Origin: Streptosporangiaceae bacterium
GTDB lineage: Bacteria; Actinomycetota; Actinomycetes; Streptosporangiales; Streptosporangiaceae
Assembly: GCA_030040815.1 (NCBI GenBank)
Contig: JASHSZ010000282.1
Coordinates: 1-7,122 of the forward strand
Length of the DNA: 7,122 nt
Direction: 5' to 3'
The notes under the pieces were generated by a model. That model was not told where the DNA came from. It did not search any database and worked only from the letters and a program-made list of their open reading frames with translations. Shown here piece after piece: positions 5,256-7,122 of this stretch (the stretch's first letter is position 1; every line of letters starts with the position of its first letter). Made by a program: the position numbers and the translations under genes.

Positions 5256-6860
5256 ATGGGTGAGCGCGAGCGGCCGCGGCGGAGCTTGTGGATGTTCGGC
5301 CTGGAATCCGAGGAACCCAGCTACGAGCAGCGGACCGCGGCTGCGGAGCGGCTGTCGGGGCAGCTGGGCGTGGAGCTGACGGCCCCGCGGATCCCGTCGG
5401 CCGACGCGCTGGAGTTGCGTCCCCCGCGGATCTCCCCGCCGGATCACCTAGCGGCGTTCTGCTGCACCAGCACCTGGGAGCGCGCTTACCACTCTTACGG
5501 TGCCGAGCGGTCGCTGCACGGCCCTTTTGGCCGCTACCCGAACCCGCCCGATGTGGTCGCGCATCCGCGCACCGAGGCGGAGGTGGAGGCGGTCCTGTCC
5601 TGGTGCTCGGACAAGGGCTACTGCTCGATCCCCTACGGCGGCGGCAGCTCGGTGGTCGGCGGGGTGACCCCCCCGGCGGATGCCGGGCCGGTGGTTACCG
5701 TCGCGCTTGACGAGCTGGATCAGGTCGTTGAGATCGATGAGGTTTCCCGTGCTGCGCTGATTCAGGCCGGTGCGTTCGGGCCGCATCTGGAGGACCAGCT
5801 CCGGCCCCGTGGCTACACGCTGCGCCACTTCCCGCAGAGCTTTGCCGGGTCGACGCTCGGCGGCTGGATCGCGACCCGCTCCGGAGGGCACTACGCGACC
5901 AACCACACCCACATCGACGAGTTCGTCGAGACAGTGCGGATGATCACGCTGGCCGGCTGGTGGGAGGCGCGCCGGCTGCCGGGCTCCGGCGCCGGCCCGG
6001 ACCCGAACCGGCTCGCCATCGGGTCGGAGGGCATCCTCGGCATCATCACCCAGGCCTGGATGCGGATCCAGGCCCGGCCGCGGTTCCGCGCCACCGCCAG
6101 CATCCGCTTCCCGACCTGGGAGGCCGGCTACGAGGCCGCGCGGCATATAGCACAGGCCAAGCTGTGGCCCGCTAACCTGCGGCTGCTCGACCCCGCGCTG
6201 GCCGCTGCAAGCGCCGGCCTGGACGGCACGCAAGCCGTGCTCATCGTGGGCTTCGAGTCAGCCGAGCTGCCGCAGCGGGCACTGCTGGAGCAGGCCGTGG
6301 GCATCGCCCGTGACAACGGCGGGATCATCGGGGACGACGAGTTGACGGTCGACGACGGGACCGGCCTGCCGACTGGGCGGTCTGGCGCGGCTGGCGCCTG
6401 GCGCGCAGCGTTCATCCCCTCCGGCATGGGCCTGACGGCCGGCCTCGGCCTCATCGGCGGCACGTTCGAAACAGCCATTACATGGGACCGGTGGCCCGCA
6501 TTCGACGCCGCCGTGCGCCAAGCCACCCGGAACGTCCTCGTGCAGGCCTGCGGCGGCGGGACCGTGAACTGCCGGTTCACCCACGTGTACACCGACGGCC
6601 CCGCGCCGTATTACACCTTCGCCGGCGCCTACCGCGATGGCGCCGACCCAGCGGCCACCCTGGCGGAGATCAAGGCCGGGGTATCCGACGCGGTGATGGC
6701 AGCCGGCGGCACGATCACCCACCACCACGCAGTGGGGCGTGAGCACCGCCGCTGGTATGACACCGAGCGGCCCGAGCCATTCGCCCTGGCGCTGCGGGCA
6801 GCCAAGAAAGCACTCGACCCGGCCGGCGTCCTCAACCCCGGAGTGCTCATCGACCCCTGA
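5256..6860 (+). CDS. FAD-binding oxidase, alkyldihydroxyacetonephosphate synthase (AGPS)-like
   Basis: A 534-residue protein of the PCMH-type FAD oxidase superfamily (AGPS/GlcD group). The FAD domain has PDVVAHP (98-104), the glycine-rich loop PYGGGSSVVGG (126-136), HFPQSFAGSTLGGWIATRSG (191-210) and a GSEG motif (256-259) followed by LGIIT. The C-terminal half carries FTHVY and PYYTFAG (441-457). It also has the AGPS hallmark GGTITHHHAVG (484-494), with its His triad at 489-491, and ends in LDPAGVLNPG. True AGPS uses FAD to swap the acyl group of acyl-DHAP for a fatty alcohol and so starts ether-lipid synthesis. The hallmark closely resembles what I recall of the M. tuberculosis AgpS-like protein Rv3107c. 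Bacterial members are seldom characterised and may oxidise other substrates, so substrate and membrane association are open. ATG 5256 is chosen over 5103 because GGAAGGG stands 7 nt before it and the earlier codons look non-coding. No TTA codons were seen. Confidence 0.9.
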   Translation: MGERERPRRSLWMFGLESEEPSYEQRTAAAERLSGQLGVELTAPRIPSADALELRPPRISPPDHLAAFCCTSTWERAYHSYGAERSLHGPFGRYPNPPDVVAHPRTEAEVEAVLSWCSDKGYCSIPYGGGSSVVGGVTPPADAGPVVTVALDELDQVVEIDEVSRAALIQAGAFGPHLEDQLRPRGYTLRHFPQSFAGSTLGGWIATRSGGHYATNHTHIDEFVETVRMITLAGWWEARRLPGSGAGPDPNRLAIGSEGILGIITQAWMRIQARPRFRATASIRFPTWEAGYEAARHIAQAKLWPANLRLLDPALAAASAGLDGTQAVLIVGFESAELPQRALLEQAVGIARDNGGIIGDDELTVDDGTGLPTGRSGAAGAWRAAFIPSGMGLTAGLGLIGGTFETAITWDRWPAFDAAVRQATRNVLVQACGGGTVNCRFTHVYTDGPAPYYTFAGAYRDGADPAATLAEIKAGVSDAVMAAGGTITHHHAVGREHRRWYDTERPEPFALALRAAKKALDPAGVLNPGVLIDP

Positions 6861-6978
6861 ATCCAGCACCCGGGTAGTTGCGACGGCGCTGCCCGCCAAG
6901 GCCGACGACCTGGACGGCGAGCTCGGTGCGAGCCGCTCGCCCCGCGTGGGCGGGGCGATCACCTATTCCGGGTGGTGA
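6861..6978 (+). other. Coding-like stretch after the FAD oxidase gene
   Basis: In a frame different from the oxidase, the sequence after its stop reads VVATALPAKADDLDGELGAS and on to VGGAITYSGW, ending in TGA at 6976-6978, with very high third-position G/C. There is no start codon early in this frame after 6860, and the frame merely continues an alternative frame of the oxidase gene. It may be a remnant or chance. A terminator-like hairpin lies inside it, which argues against a live gene. Confidence 0.2.
6937..6958 (+). terminator. Strong GC hairpin downstream of the FAD oxidase gene
   Basis: TCGCCCCGC (6937-6945) and GCGGGGCGA (6950-6958) form a perfect 9-bp stem with the 4-nt loop GTGG, starting 77 nt after the oxidase stop. 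There is no T-run after it, as is common for actinomycete terminators. The last stem base is also the first base of a further dyad, ATCACC (6958-6963) and GGTGAT (6974-6979), so the two structures overlap by one base. Confidence 0.6.
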
Positions 6979-7122
6979 TGGCGACCTACGGGAGGGAAAC
7001 CTTACGCGACTGCCGGACGGCGCGAATTCGGCGTGCGTCTCTGACCTTCGGCGGGGATTCGGTCTGCGCTGTCTGGGGGTTTGCACGGGTGGCAACGCCA
7101 GTTGCGAGCATTGAAGCTCCTC
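6978..7122 (+). CDS. Possible 5' end of a gene running off the window
   Basis: From ATG 6978 the frame stays open for 48 codons to the window edge (MATYGRETLRDCRTARIRRA...). Third-position G/C is about 64 percent by count, lower than in the real genes here, and one TTA codon is present. The upstream GGGTGG is a poor ribosome binding site. No family is recognisable. An open run of this length is not unusual in high-GC DNA, so this is weakly supported; the stretch may simply be leader of a gene beyond the edge. Confidence 0.15.
   Translation, partial: MATYGRETLRDCRTARIRRASLTFGGDSVCAVWGFARVATPVASIEAP

Noticed and set aside
5448..6233. Long minus-strand open frame of 261 codons
   Set aside because: It is a shadow of the FAD oxidase gene; the plus strand shows clear family motifs over the same bases.
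6980..7122. Riboswitch or group II intron end in the right-hand tail
   Set aside because: The GGGAGGGAAACC segment recalls such RNAs, but no conserved cobalamin, TPP or intron 5' core could be recognised.

Overview
This is a high-GC window whose coding regions show the strong third-position G/C bias of an actinomycete. The giant LuxR-type (LAL) regulator, the small NVPL-type membrane protein and the actinobacterial-looking FAD oxidase fit that assignment. Nothing seen fixes the genus. No rRNA, tRNA, CRISPR array, insertion sequence or phage gene is visible.

Layout: (1) 1-499 is the C-terminal part of a thiamine-diphosphate-dependent 2-keto-acid decarboxylase (pyruvate/indolepyruvate decarboxylase family). 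It is cut by the left edge and followed by two small hairpins over and after its stop. (2) 500-1091 has no intact gene. It holds a short minus-strand coding-like stretch that appears broken by a frameshift, then a dyad and a 10-bp palindrome in front of the next gene. (3) 1092-3905 encodes a 937-residue LAL regulator with an N-terminal ATPase, a long helical middle and a C-terminal LuxR helix-turn-helix. It has one TTA codon and an in-frame 21-bp tandem duplication. (4) 4111-4362 encodes a small single-span membrane protein whose Shine-Dalgarno sequence lies in a perfect inverted repeat. (5) 4363-4718 has no intact gene but carries coding-like remnants. (6) 4719-4928, minus strand, encodes a dodecin-family protein that lacks the canonical flavin-stacking Trp. 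(7) 5256-6860 encodes an alkyldihydroxyacetonephosphate-synthase-like FAD oxidase, divergent from dodecin across a 327-bp intergenic region. (8) 6861-7122 has a strong GC hairpin and then sequence that may lead into the next gene.

The genes do not form one obvious operon. The decarboxylase, the regulator and the small membrane gene each have their own leader and sizeable gaps. The most suggestive functional link is the divergent dodecin/FAD-oxidase pair. A second link is a shared leader motif, AATCACCARRGGAG, that carries the ribosome binding sites of both the small membrane gene and dodecin. I found no convincing complete novel system. The items most worth a second look are that shared leader motif, the non-canonical dodecin, and the frameshifted minus-strand remnant upstream of the regulator.
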